Shown one piece after another: positions 47,289 through 55,485 of a stretch of DNA of 64,000 nucleotides (the first letter of the stretch is position 1; the number at the start of each line of letters is the position of its first letter). Source of the stretch: Burkholderiales bacterium. GTDB taxonomy: Bacteria; Pseudomonadota; Gammaproteobacteria; Burkholderiales; Burkholderiaceae_D. The translations under genes and the position numbers were made by a program. The stretch spans positions 1 through 64,000 of the forward strand of contig JACQDX010000063.1 in the NCBI GenBank assembly GCA_016200895.1. The letters run 5' to 3'. The notes under the pieces are model-generated. The model was not told where the DNA came from. It saw only the letters and a program-made list of their open reading frames with translations, and did not search any database.

Positions 47289-47789
47289 TCAGGCTTTGCC
47301 GGGTGTGAATGTCATCGCCACGCCATTCATGCAATAGCGCAAACCGGTAGGACGTGGGCCGTCATCAAATACATGACCGAGATGGCCACCACAACGGCGG
47401 CACAGTACTTCAGTACGCAGCATGCCAAAGGTCGTGTCGGTCACATTGCTGACGGCACGCTCCAGTGGCGCATAAAAACTGGGCCAGCCAGTGCCGCTGT
47501 CGAATTTGGTTTTCGACGAAAACAGCGGCAACTGACAGCCAGCGCAACTGAACTGGCCACTGCGGTGTTCATCGTTGAGCGGGCTGCTAAAAGCGCGCTC
47601 GGTGGCACCACGGCGCAAGACCTCATATTGCATGCCGGTCAGCAGGCGACGCCATTCGGCATCGGTGTGCTGAACTTCAAATGCAGTGCCAGATGCATTG
47701 CTGGATGAATTACCGGCGGGGGCGGCAGATAACATGCGGCTCATGGCCAGCATGCTGCCAGCCAGTAGAAATTGACGTCGGTTTTGCAT
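47289..47789 (-). CDS. msrB: Tat-exported peptide methionine sulfoxide reductase MsrB
   Basis: The start at ATG 47789 (166 residues) follows AGGAAG and places a twin-arginine signal at the very N-terminus (NRRQFLLAGSM). The catalytic domain has zinc ligands C82/C85 (CAGC) and C130/C133 (CRRC), GTGWPSF, and the catalytic C153 in RYCMN. It reduces R-methionine sulfoxide, complementing the S-specific MsrA. It is first in the operon msrB-dipZ-msrA, 20 nt before dipZ. A frame reaching 47846 gives no proper signal and is rejected. Confidence 0.93.
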   Translation of the reverse strand: MQNRRQFLLAGSMLAMSRMLSAAPAGNSSSNASGTAFEVQHTDAEWRRLLTGMQYEVLRRGATERAFSSPLNDEHRSGQFSCAGCQLPLFSSKTKFDSGTGWPSFYAPLERAVSNVTDTTFGMLRTEVLCRRCGGHLGHVFDDGPRPTGLRYCMNGVAMTFTPGKA

Positions 47790-47941
47790 ATATCTTCCTT
47801 GGTGTATGTACAGCATCTGTGCCATGGTTCTTATTGTGCGCCTCAATCGCTGTCCAAGTCTTCACGTAAAGTTAAACGATTTGTGATACTTTTTACCCGC
47901 AAATCCTGCACAATGACAACATTCGAACGGTGGGGAAAAGC
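47790..47941. promoter_or_regulatory. Divergent control region between msrB and the response regulator
   Basis: This 152-bp spacer must hold the promoters of both the msr-dipZ operon and the two-component genes. Divergence with such a short gap suggests that the regulator controls the operon. I could not read a clear OmpR-type tandem repeat in it. Confidence 0.55.
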
Positions 47942-48658
47942 GTGGATACAGCAAAAAATATATTGATTGTGGAAGATGATATGCCCATCGCCGACCTGCT
48001 GCGCCTGCACATGAAGGACGAGGGTTATCAGGTCACACATTGCGCTGACGGCAAGCAGGGGCTGGCACAATTGCGTGCTGGTAACTGGGACGCACTGATA
48101 CTCGACATCATGCTGCCTGGCGTGGATGGGCTGGAAATCTGCCGCCAGGCACGTGCCATGGAAAGGTATACGCCCATTATCATCATCAGCGCCCGTTCCA
48201 GCGAAGTGCACCGCATTCTCGGCCTTGAACTGGGGGCTGACGATTATCTGGCCAAACCTTTCTCGGTGCTGGAGCTGGTGGCCCGCGTCAAGGCCATGCT
48301 GCGACGTGCCGATGCGATGGACAAGAGCCGCCGCACTGAAGCCGGAGATGTAGCAGTGGATGGCGTGGCCTTGTCACCAGTGACACGCATTGCCACTGCT
48401 GATGGCAAGCTGTTGGACCTGACCCCGCGCGAATTTGACTTGCTGTATTTTTTTGTACGCCACCCCGGCCAGGTATATTCGCGCCTGGATTTGCTCAACA
48501 AGGTCTGGGGTTATGAGCATGAAGGTTATGAACATACCGTCAATACCCACATCAACCGCCTGCGTGCCAAGATAGAGAGCAATCCGGCGGAGCCGCACCG
48601 CATATTGACTGTGTGGGGCAAAGGTTACCGTTACGCGTTACCGGGAGAGGCGACGTGA
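47942..48658 (+). CDS. OmpR/PhoB-family response regulator
   Basis: The receiver domain (about 1-120) has an acidic pair in VEDDMP, the phospho-acceptor D55 in LILDIMLPG and the conserved KPF lysine. A winged-helix DNA-binding domain (about 135-235) follows, with LTPREFDLLYFFVRHPGQVYSR and YEHTVNTHINRLRAKIE. I prefer GTG 47942 because GGGGAAA lies 5 nt upstream; GTG 47930 is the alternative. Its stop overlaps the kinase start (GTGA). It is divergent from the msrB operon. Confidence 0.92.
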   Translation: MDTAKNILIVEDDMPIADLLRLHMKDEGYQVTHCADGKQGLAQLRAGNWDALILDIMLPGVDGLEICRQARAMERYTPIIIISARSSEVHRILGLELGADDYLAKPFSVLELVARVKAMLRRADAMDKSRRTEAGDVAVDGVALSPVTRIATADGKLLDLTPREFDLLYFFVRHPGQVYSRLDLLNKVWGYEHEGYEHTVNTHINRLRAKIESNPAEPHRILTVWGKGYRYALPGEAT

Positions 48659-50139
48659 AGCTGACGCTGTCACAGCGCTTGTCGCTGGTATTTTCTGTGC
48701 TGTTGCTGGCCAGTTGCGGTGTCTCAGCCTGGTTGCAGATACGCGCCAATGATATGCGCGAGATGGAAGTGGTACAGGGCCTGTCACGCGGCCTGGCGGG
48801 CAGCATCGCTGTCAATGCGCAATTGACCGGTACAGAAGAAATGGGGCCAGATTCTGTGCGCCGCCTGTTCGATCAGTTAATGACCGTCAACCCCAGTGTG
48901 GAAGTGTATCTGTTGGATGAAGTCGGCAAAATCATCGGCAATGCGGCGCCACCTGGTCGTCTGAAGCGCCAGCAAGTTGATCTGGCACCCATACGCAAAT
49001 TCCTGGATGGCCGCATGCTGCCCATACTTGGGGACGACCCACGTAGTGAAAACAGGCGCAAGGTATTCAGCGCGGCGGCACTGCGCAGTAACAGGCCTGA
49101 GGCACACTACATCTACGTTATTTTGCAAGGCGAAGAGCATGACCGCTATGTTGCGCATGCGGGCATCAATGCCGTACTGCGCGTCACTCTGTTGTCGATG
49201 GCACTGGTGGCATTGCTGACACTGGTGGCAGGCTGGGCTGCACTGCGCTGGGTTACCAGGCCCTTGCACAAGCTGGCAGACACCATGCGCCGCTTTGATA
49301 CCCAGACAGAACAGCCCGTGGTACCACCACCTTCAACACAGGCCACTAACCAGCGTGATGAAATCGCCGTGCTGGAAACCAGTTTCGGGCAGATGGCGGC
49401 ACGCATCAATGAGCAATGGCATACATTGAAACAGATGGACCATGACAGGCGCGAAGTGGTCGCGAATATCTCGCACGACCTGCGCACGCCGCTGACATCA
49501 ATCCACGGTTATCTGGAAACACTGGCTGCAAGAGATGCGACGCTGGATGCGGCTGAGCGCCAGCGCTATCTGGCAATTGCACTGGGCCAGAGCCGCAAGG
49601 TCGGTCGCCTGGCGCAAGCCCTGTTTGACCTGGCGCGTCTCGAACATGGCGGAGTAGAGCCAGAACCTGAAGCCTTCACGCTGAATGACCTGATACAGGA
49701 CGTGTTCCAGAAGTTTGAATTGCAGGCACAAAACGGCCAGGTCAGACTGGAAGCGGAACTGGATGGCAACGCCATGGTGATGGCAGACCTTGGCATGATA
49801 GAACGGGTGCTGACCAACCTCATCGACAATGCCATACGTCATACACCAGCAGGCGGCGCGGTGACTGTGGCAGTAGCAAAACGCTTGCAGACAGTGGAAA
49901 TCTGCGTCAGCGATACCGGCCCCGGCATACCCGCCGAATTGCTGGATAAGCTATTCAAGCGACCATTTGCGCTCAGTGGTGAAAGCCACGGCGGCGGGCT
50001 GGGCTTGCTGATCGTGCACCGCATCCTGCAATTGCATCACAGCAGCATAGAATTGCGTAGTGGTGCTGACACAGGCAGTGCAGTTAATACGGGCGCCTGT
50101 TTTTGTTTTGAATTGCCATTGGCGGCAAGTGCTGGTTGA
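48655..50139 (+). CDS. Membrane sensor histidine kinase
   Basis: It runs from GTG 48655 (494 residues), chosen because GGGAGAGG precedes it and it overlaps the regulator stop. It has a first membrane helix (residues 10-27), a periplasmic domain of about 150 residues, a second helix (about 180-200), a HAMP domain, and a dimerisation domain with H274 (NISHDLRTPLTSIHGYL). The ATPase domain has LTNLIDNAIRHTPAGG, VSDTGPGIP and GGGLGLLIVHRI. The signal is unknown. Given the divergent msr-dipZ operon, an oxidant of envelope methionines (as for HprS of E. coli) is a reasonable guess. Confidence 0.9.
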   Translation: MKLTLSQRLSLVFSVLLLASCGVSAWLQIRANDMREMEVVQGLSRGLAGSIAVNAQLTGTEEMGPDSVRRLFDQLMTVNPSVEVYLLDEVGKIIGNAAPPGRLKRQQVDLAPIRKFLDGRMLPILGDDPRSENRRKVFSAAALRSNRPEAHYIYVILQGEEHDRYVAHAGINAVLRVTLLSMALVALLTLVAGWAALRWVTRPLHKLADTMRRFDTQTEQPVVPPPSTQATNQRDEIAVLETSFGQMAARINEQWHTLKQMDHDRREVVANISHDLRTPLTSIHGYLETLAARDATLDAAERQRYLAIALGQSRKVGRLAQALFDLARLEHGGVEPEPEAFTLNDLIQDVFQKFELQAQNGQVRLEAELDGNAMVMADLGMIERVLTNLIDNAIRHTPAGGAVTVAVAKRLQTVEICVSDTGPGIPAELLDKLFKRPFALSGESHGGGLGLLIVHRILQLHHSSIELRSGADTGSAVNTGACFCFELPLAASAG

Positions 50140-50155
50140 GTCTGATTGCTCTGAC

Positions 50156-51082
50156 TTATTTTCCCGCTTTCTTTTTCATCCGGCTTGAGCCAGTAGCTTG
50201 CTTTGAATGACGCGCCAATTCAACGAAGGCTTTCAAATAATCGATATCGACATCGGCTTCACGTGCCCCTAAAAATATCTGTTTGGCGATACCCTGGCGA
50301 CCAAGGCGTACCGCCACCACATCCATTTTCTCTGCATATTCTTCCGCCAGCCAGCGCGGCAAGGCGGCAACTCCACGGCCACTTTCTACCATCTGCAACA
50401 TGATGTCCGTCGTCTCTATGGTTTTGTGCCGCTGCGGGCTGATCCCGGCTGGCATCAGGAACTGGTTATAGATATCCAGCCGGTCTATCGCTACGGGATA
50501 AGTGATGAGCACTTCATCACCCAACTGTGCTGGCTGCGCATATGCGACCTTGGCCAGCGCATGTTTGCGGCTGACGACCAATACCTGCTCGTAATCAAAT
50601 ACAGGTTCAAAATGCAGGCCAGGTTTGTAGAGTGGATCAGGCGTCACCAGTAAATCTATCTCATAACCAAACAGGGCACCAATGCCGCCAAACTGGAATT
50701 TTTGTTTGACATCGACATCAACATCGGGCCAGCTTGCCAGATAGGGCGACACCACTTTCAACAGCCACTGGTAACAGGGATGACATTCCATGCCTATGCG
50801 CAAGGTACCACGCTCACCGCAGGCATACTGGCTCATGCGTTCTTCGGCCATTGCCAGTTGTGGCAGCACGCGGTTGGCGACGGCCAGCAGATATTCACCT
50901 GCCTGCGTCAATCGCAGACTACGCCCTTCACGCAGCCAGATATCAGTACCAAGATGCTGTTCAAGCTTCTTGATAGCGTGACTGAGCGCTGATTGGGTCA
51001 GGAATAAGGCAGACGCTGCAGCAGTTAGCGAACCTTGTTTGTCCACTTCCTGGATGATGGACAGATGTATGCGTTCAAGCAT
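50156..51082 (-). CDS. metR: LysR-family regulator MetR
   Basis: The 308-residue protein has a helix-turn-helix (residues 18-37, GSLTAAASALFLTQSALSHA) and an effector domain with the MetR-type GMECHPCYQWLLKVV and RGVAALPRWLAEEYAEK. It is divergent from metE, the classic MetR arrangement, and with homocysteine it would activate metE. It is convergent with the kinase gene (16-nt gap). The C-terminal Lys/Arg tail (SSRMKKKAGK) is unusual. Confidence 0.92.
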   Translation of the reverse strand: MLERIHLSIIQEVDKQGSLTAAASALFLTQSALSHAIKKLEQHLGTDIWLREGRSLRLTQAGEYLLAVANRVLPQLAMAEERMSQYACGERGTLRIGMECHPCYQWLLKVVSPYLASWPDVDVDVKQKFQFGGIGALFGYEIDLLVTPDPLYKPGLHFEPVFDYEQVLVVSRKHALAKVAYAQPAQLGDEVLITYPVAIDRLDIYNQFLMPAGISPQRHKTIETTDIMLQMVESGRGVAALPRWLAEEYAEKMDVVAVRLGRQGIAKQIFLGAREADVDIDYLKAFVELARHSKQATGSSRMKKKAGK

Positions 51083-51112
51083 AATGTATGAATAAAACTA
51101 ATCGAATAATGA

Positions 51113-51139
51113 GAAAACATCATTTTACTTCATGTTTTC
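51113..51139. promoter_or_regulatory. Candidate MetR operator between metR and metE
   Basis: An inverted repeat GAAAACAT (51113-51120) and ATGTTTTC (51132-51139) is separated by 11 nt in the 109-bp divergent spacer, near the middle where a LysR-type activator would bind. It does not match the E. coli TGAA-N5-TTCA consensus exactly, so it is only a candidate. Confidence 0.5.
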
Positions 51140-51191
51140 CTGACTATAGCATAGCTCTCATTCAATAATCTCAAGAAATGAAGACAACATC

Positions 51192-53492
51192 ATGGTCACT
51201 ACACATAATCTGGGCTTTCCCCGAATTGGTGCCAGGCGTGAACTCAAGTTTGCGCTGGAATCTTACTGGAAAGGCGAATCTTCACGCGAGGCATTGAAAG
51301 GCCTGGGTGCAGAATTGCGCCAGCGCCACTGGAATCACCAGTCTGCACTGGACCTGACACCGGTTGGCGACTTTGCTTTTTACGACCAGATGCTGGACAT
51401 GAGTTTCACGCTAGGCAATTTGCCTGAACGGGTCAGCGGCTTTCATGGCGATGCACTGGATAATTACTTCCGTGTAGCCCGTGGCCGTTCTGCCAAAGGG
51501 CTGGAAGATCACAGTGTCTGCTGTGGCGCAGGTGATGGAGTCGCTGCCGGTGAAATGACCAAATGGTTTGACACCAATTATCACTATATCGTCCCTGAAT
51601 TTACTGCTGACACAAAGTTTGCTCTGGATGCTACACGCTTGCTGGAACAATTGGCAGAAGCCAAACGACTGGGTGTAAAAGCCAAGCCAGTCGTCATTGG
51701 CCCGGTCACTTACCTGTCTCTTGGCAAAGCCAAGGATGATACTGACAAGCTGGCCCTGCTGCCGCGTCTGCTGCCAGTCTATGCAGAATTGCTGAACCAG
51801 CTTGCGGCACAAGGCGTTGAATGGGTCCAAATCGATGAACCCATACTGGTCACTGAATTGACCGCAGAATGGCAGAATGCGATCAAGACTGCATACACAA
51901 GCCTAGCCACCGACAAAGTCAAACTGCTGCTGGCAACTTACTTTGGTCAGTTGCAAGACAATCTGGCGCTGACATGTCAGTTGCCAGTGCAGGGCCTGCA
52001 CCTGGATGCCATCAATGCACGTGCAGAAGTCAGCGCTATCGTTGAACAATTACCACAAGACCGCGTGCTTTCACTGGGTGTCACCAATGGCCGCAATATC
52101 TGGAAAACTGATCTCAATGCCGTGCTGGAATGGCTCACACCTGTAGCAAAAATCCTGGGCGACCGTCTGTGGATAGCGCCTAGCTGTTCATTGCTGCATG
52201 TGCCAGTTGATCTGAACAGCGAACAAAAACTGGATGCCGATATCCGTTCATGGCTGGCTTTTGCGATCCAGAAACTTGATGAACTCAAGGTATTGGCAAC
52301 TGCCCTGAACCAGGGCAGCGCCGCCGTCAAAAATGAACTGGAGGCCAACCAGGCAGCAGTTACCGCACGCCGAACTTCATCACGGGTGAACAATGCAACC
52401 GTCAAAGCCGCTGTCGCCGCCATTACCACAAGTATGGGACAGCGCCAGAGCTCCTATGTGCAGCGCGCAAGCAAACAAGCCGCGTTGCTGAAGCTGCCAG
52501 CCTATCCGACGACGACTATCGGTTCTTTCCCGCAGACTGCTGAAATCCGCCATGCGCGCAGCGAATTCAAGGCGGGCAGGCTGGATGAAGCTGGCTATAA
52601 AGTCGCCATGCAGGCCGAGATTGCCCGCAGTGTGCGTGAGCAGGAAGCACTGGGCCTGGACGTGCTGGTGCATGGCGAAGCCGAGCGCAATGACATGGTT
52701 GAATACTTTGGCGAGCAACTTGATGGTTACGCCTTTAGCCAGTTTGGCTGGGTCCAGTCATATGGTTCACGTTGCGTGAAACCACCCATTCTGTTCGGTG
52801 ACATCGCCCGTCCAAAAGCCATGACTGTGGAATGGAGCCGCTACGCCCAGTCGCTGACTGCAAAACCGATGAAGGGCATGCTGACTGGCCCGGTCACCAT
52901 CTTGAACTGGTCCTTCGTGCGGGATGACCAGCCGCGTTCCGTGTCCTGCTACCAGCTTGCCCTGGCAATCCGCGAAGAAGTGCTGGACCTGGAAAAAGCA
53001 GGCGTGCGCGTGATCCAGATCGATGAGGCAGCATTGCGTGAAGGCCTGCCACTACGTAAAGCACAATGGCAGGAATACCTGGGCTGGGCAGTCGAATCTT
53101 TCCGCATCACGGCCAATGGTGCGCAGGACGAAACCCAGATTCATACCCACATGTGCTATTCGGAATTTAACGACATCATTGAATCTATCGCTGGCATGGA
53201 TGCTGACGTGATTACCATAGAAACTTCACGCTCTGACATGGAGTTGCTGGATGCATTCGATCACTTTAACTACCCTAACGAGATCGGCCCTGGCGTGTAT
53301 GACATCCATTCACCCAATATCCCGACACAGGCGCATATTGAGCAATTGATGAAGAAAGCGGCGGAGCGCATCCCGGCTGAACGCCTGTGGGTCAATCCGG
53401 ATTGCGGCTTGAAGACACGCGCATGGGAAGAAGTGATCCCCGCGCTGACCAATATGGTGGCGGCCGCTAAAGCCTTGCGTAATGCTGCATAA
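51192..53492 (+). CDS. metE: Cobalamin-independent methionine synthase MetE
   Basis: The 766-residue enzyme transfers a methyl group from methyltetrahydropteroyl-glutamate to homocysteine. Both halves are present: N-terminal [17 protein letters not shown] and [12 protein letters not shown]-terminal catalytic barrel with [10 protein letters not shown]. The zinc ligands are H653 and C655 (THMCYSEF), E677 (TIETSRSD) and C738 (NPDCGLK). They line up with the E. coli residues with a constant offset of 12. It is divergent from metR with a candidate operator between. Confidence 0.97.
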   Translation: MVTTHNLGFPRIGARRELKFALESYWKGESSREALKGLGAELRQRHWNHQSALDLTPVGDFAFYDQMLDMSFTLGNLPERVSGFHGDALDNYFRVARGRSAKGLEDHSVCCGAGDGVAAGEMTKWFDTNYHYIVPEFTADTKFALDATRLLEQLAEAKRLGVKAKPVVIGPVTYLSLGKAKDDTDKLALLPRLLPVYAELLNQLAAQGVEWVQIDEPILVTELTAEWQNAIKTAYTSLATDKVKLLLATYFGQLQDNLALTCQLPVQGLHLDAINARAEVSAIVEQLPQDRVLSLGVTNGRNIWKTDLNAVLEWLTPVAKILGDRLWIAPSCSLLHVPVDLNSEQKLDADIRSWLAFAIQKLDELKVLATALNQGSAAVKNELEANQAAVTARRTSSRVNNATVKAAVAAITTSMGQRQSSYVQRASKQAALLKLPAYPTTTIGSFPQTAEIRHARSEFKAGRLDEAGYKVAMQAEIARSVREQEALGLDVLVHGEAERNDMVEYFGEQLDGYAFSQFGWVQSYGSRCVKPPILFGDIARPKAMTVEWSRYAQSLTAKPMKGMLTGPVTILNWSFVRDDQPRSVSCYQLALAIREEVLDLEKAGVRVIQIDEAALREGLPLRKAQWQEYLGWAVESFRITANGAQDETQIHTHMCYSEFNDIIESIAGMDADVITIETSRSDMELLDAFDHFNYPNEIGPGVYDIHSPNIPTQAHIEQLMKKAAERIPAERLWVNPDCGLKTRAWEEVIPALTNMVAAAKALRNAA

Positions 53493-53541
53493 CAGCGCTG
53501 CATACCCCCGTAACGCTGTATAAAAATAAGGTTATGGTATA

Positions 53542-53580
53542 TGGCGGTTGGCATCACTCATCGCGTGACACCAACCGCCA
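53542..53580. repeat. Hairpin after metE
   Basis: Arms 53542-53551 (TGGCGGTTGG) and 53571-53580 pair over 10 bp, with TCAC/GTGA inside. No T-run follows. A weaker ACAGCG/CGCTGT pair lies just before it. Together they may form the metE terminator. Confidence 0.5.
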
Positions 53581-53611
53581 ACGTCGTAGATCTGGCACGG
53601 AGAGGATACCG

Positions 53612-53695
53612 ATGTGCATTAAATTTTATCGCAAAGACGACTTGCTTTCGGCTTACCGGACTGCCTTTTTTCTCAAGATCAGGAAGCCTGAATAA
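53612..53695 (+). CDS. Possible 27-aa peptide
   Basis: ATG 53612 follows GGAGAGGA at 5 nt. The frame gives MCIKFYRKDDLLSAYRTAFF and a basic end (KIRKPE). No family is known. It lies between metE and the HD protein, and could be a small regulatory or leader peptide or a chance frame. Confidence 0.25.
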   Translation: MCIKFYRKDDLLSAYRTAFFLKIRKPE

Positions 53696-53748
53696 GTTAA
53701 GATAGTAGTTTTCAAGCTGCGCATTTTGCACGGCGTCAGGACAAACTA

Positions 53749-54372
53749 TTGAAAACCAGAGCATGGATCAGGCTGCCATCGGGCCAGCACCTGGATCTGA
53801 TCAATCCCGATCCGCAGGCATGGCTGGACAGTGACCTGGCAGACAGACTGTCCCGCACTTATCGCTGGGGCGGCGAATCCTGCTGGGCAAGGCCGCTGTC
53901 AGTCGCACAACATAGCCTGAATGTGCTCGCTCTACGAGCCACCATGACGGACGCCCCTTTAAGCGCAGGGATAGCACTGCGCGAACTCTTGCATGATGGT
54001 GAAGAAGGTTTGCTGGCCTTCGATTGTATTTCACCGCTGAAGGCTGTACTTGGTGCACCATTCAAGGCCGTCAGTGACAGGTTGACAGATGCCATCGTCA
54101 AACGCTACCAGCTACCAGCCTGGGATAAGATGGATTACCGCTTGCATAAACTCGCCGATGAACTGATCGCCGCCTCTGAAGCCGTGCATTGTGCCGGATG
54201 GCCACGCAATGAAGTACTCGATGTGCAGAGAATCAAACTCCCCATACTGGAAGAAGATCCGCTTGCAGAAATCTACAATTGTCAGCCATGGGAACCTTGG
54301 GCACCAGATGTAGCTTGTGAGCGGTTTTTGGAAAAACTGATTTCACTGAACAATACTGCGCTGAACACATAA
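53749..54372 (+). CDS. HD-domain phosphohydrolase (YfbR-like)
   Basis: The 207-residue protein has the HD-type metal site H55 (SVAQHSLNV), H82-D83 (LRELLHDGEEG) and D137 (HKLADELI), in the order H...HD...D. Enzymes of this type such as YfbR dephosphorylate deoxynucleoside monophosphates, but specificity cannot be read here. The start is TTG 53749, with CAGGA upstream; no ATG lies in frame before the conserved core. It is convergent with the fasciclin gene. Confidence 0.82.
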   Translation: MKTRAWIRLPSGQHLDLINPDPQAWLDSDLADRLSRTYRWGGESCWARPLSVAQHSLNVLALRATMTDAPLSAGIALRELLHDGEEGLLAFDCISPLKAVLGAPFKAVSDRLTDAIVKRYQLPAWDKMDYRLHKLADELIAASEAVHCAGWPRNEVLDVQRIKLPILEEDPLAEIYNCQPWEPWAPDVACERFLEKLISLNNTALNT

Positions 54373-54374
54373 AA

Positions 54375-54400
54375 TCAATGCCGGAAAAATCCGGCATTGA
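54375..54400. terminator. Terminator between the HD and fasciclin genes
   Basis: A perfect 10-bp stem, TCAATGCCGG (54375-54384) with 54391-54400, has a 6-nt loop and is flanked by AAAA on the left. This gives a T-tract for the minus-strand gene. It lies 2 nt after the HD gene stop and is shared by both. Confidence 0.75.
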
Positions 54401-54444
54401 TCCTGCCACATTCGCTCCTGCTATATCTGATGCCGGAACATCGC

Positions 54445-54996
54445 TTACTTGGGCATCAAGACTGTATCAATGACATTGATGACGCCATTCGATTGATACA
54501 CATCGTAGGTGCTGATGCTGGCAACATTACCGCTTTCATCCTTAACGCTGATGTTATGTGGGCCATTCATCATGAACCATAATTTGCCACCACTGGCTGT
54601 TGCCAGTTCTATGGGGCCGCCCTGCTTCTTGACCTGGGCAGAAATACTCATGAAATCATGTTTTCCTGGTACTACGTGGTAAGTCAGAATCTTGGTCAGA
54701 GTGGCCTTGTTTTCTGGTTTGACCAGGGTGTCAACTGTACCTGCTGGCAGCTTGGCAAACGCAGCATTGGTTGGTGCAAACACGGTGAACGGGCCTTTGC
54801 CTTTTAAAGTGTCGACCAGACCTGCGGCCTTAACTGCGGCAACCAATGTCGTGTGGTCGGCAGAATTGACGGCGTTATCAACGATGTCTTTAGATGGCAA
54901 CATGCTTTGCCCGCCGACCATGACATCAGCAGCAATGGCGATGGATGTTGCTGCCATGGCGGCAGCGAAGATAAGAGCGTAGTTAAATTTGCGCAT
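54445..54996 (-). CDS. Exported fasciclin-domain protein
   Basis: The protein has a signal peptide (MRKFNYALIFAAAMAATSIA, cut near IAAD) and one FAS1 domain (about 45-180) with the H1 motif FTVFAPTNAAFAKLP, ILTYHVVPGKHDF and the H2-like GVINVIDTVLMPK. Such single-FAS1 proteins bind or stick to surfaces; their role is unknown in detail. I use ATG 54996; the ATG two codons before lies right against the AAGGAA site and is less suitable. Confidence 0.9.
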   Translation of the reverse strand: MRKFNYALIFAAAMAATSIAIAADVMVGGQSMLPSKDIVDNAVNSADHTTLVAAVKAAGLVDTLKGKGPFTVFAPTNAAFAKLPAGTVDTLVKPENKATLTKILTYHVVPGKHDFMSISAQVKKQGGPIELATASGGKLWFMMNGPHNISVKDESGNVASISTYDVYQSNGVINVIDTVLMPK

Positions 54997-55002
54997 GATC
55001 AT

Positions 55003-55247
55003 TTCCTTTTAAGATAAGTGCGAGTTCGCATCAAGTTCTACGGATTAAAAATCATATCGGTTTCAACTATTTCAAATAATCCCCATTTAAGCCATTTCCC
55101 AATTTCAACCGTGTTTCCCACATCCACAAAAATCATCCTGCTGCTCCTGGCATCATTTGAAGAAAACATGTCGATATGAAGATGATAAAAAAGCTTCATA
55201 CCTGCAATAGATTCTTTACTGCCATATTGATGACATAAAAATATTTA
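55003..55247. other. Spacer between the fasciclin gene and the repeat
   Basis: AT-rich sequence with the likely promoter of the fasciclin gene. I see no gene, operator or terminator that I can support. Confidence 0.45.
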
Positions 55248-55349
55248 GAGGCTGTTGCAAAATTAACCTGGCGTTGTTGCGCCTCCTTGTCGTACTAAAG
55301 TACTGCCAGCGTCAGCGACGCCTAGCCATCTTAATTTTGCAACGGTCTC
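55248..55349. repeat. Palindromic repeat, copy B of family 1
   Basis: The 102-bp element has 19-bp inverted ends (55248-55266 and 55331-55349, two mismatches; GAGGCTGTTGCAAAATTAA). The core has GTACTAAAGTAC (55282-55293) between GGCGTTGTTGCGCCT and GCGACGCCTAGCC blocks. Core blocks match copy A at 42912-43016 in opposite orientation, but the outer arms differ. Confidence 0.75.
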
Positions 55350-55485
55350 TTAAAATTGTGAATCCAATCTTTTGTTTCCTGCGTATTAAGAATTGCTAGC
55401 GGAAGTAGTAGTACTCGTTCTCTGAAGCAAAGTAATGTAAATACCGCAAATGAATTCAGCACAAAAGAATACCAATGGAGCAACA

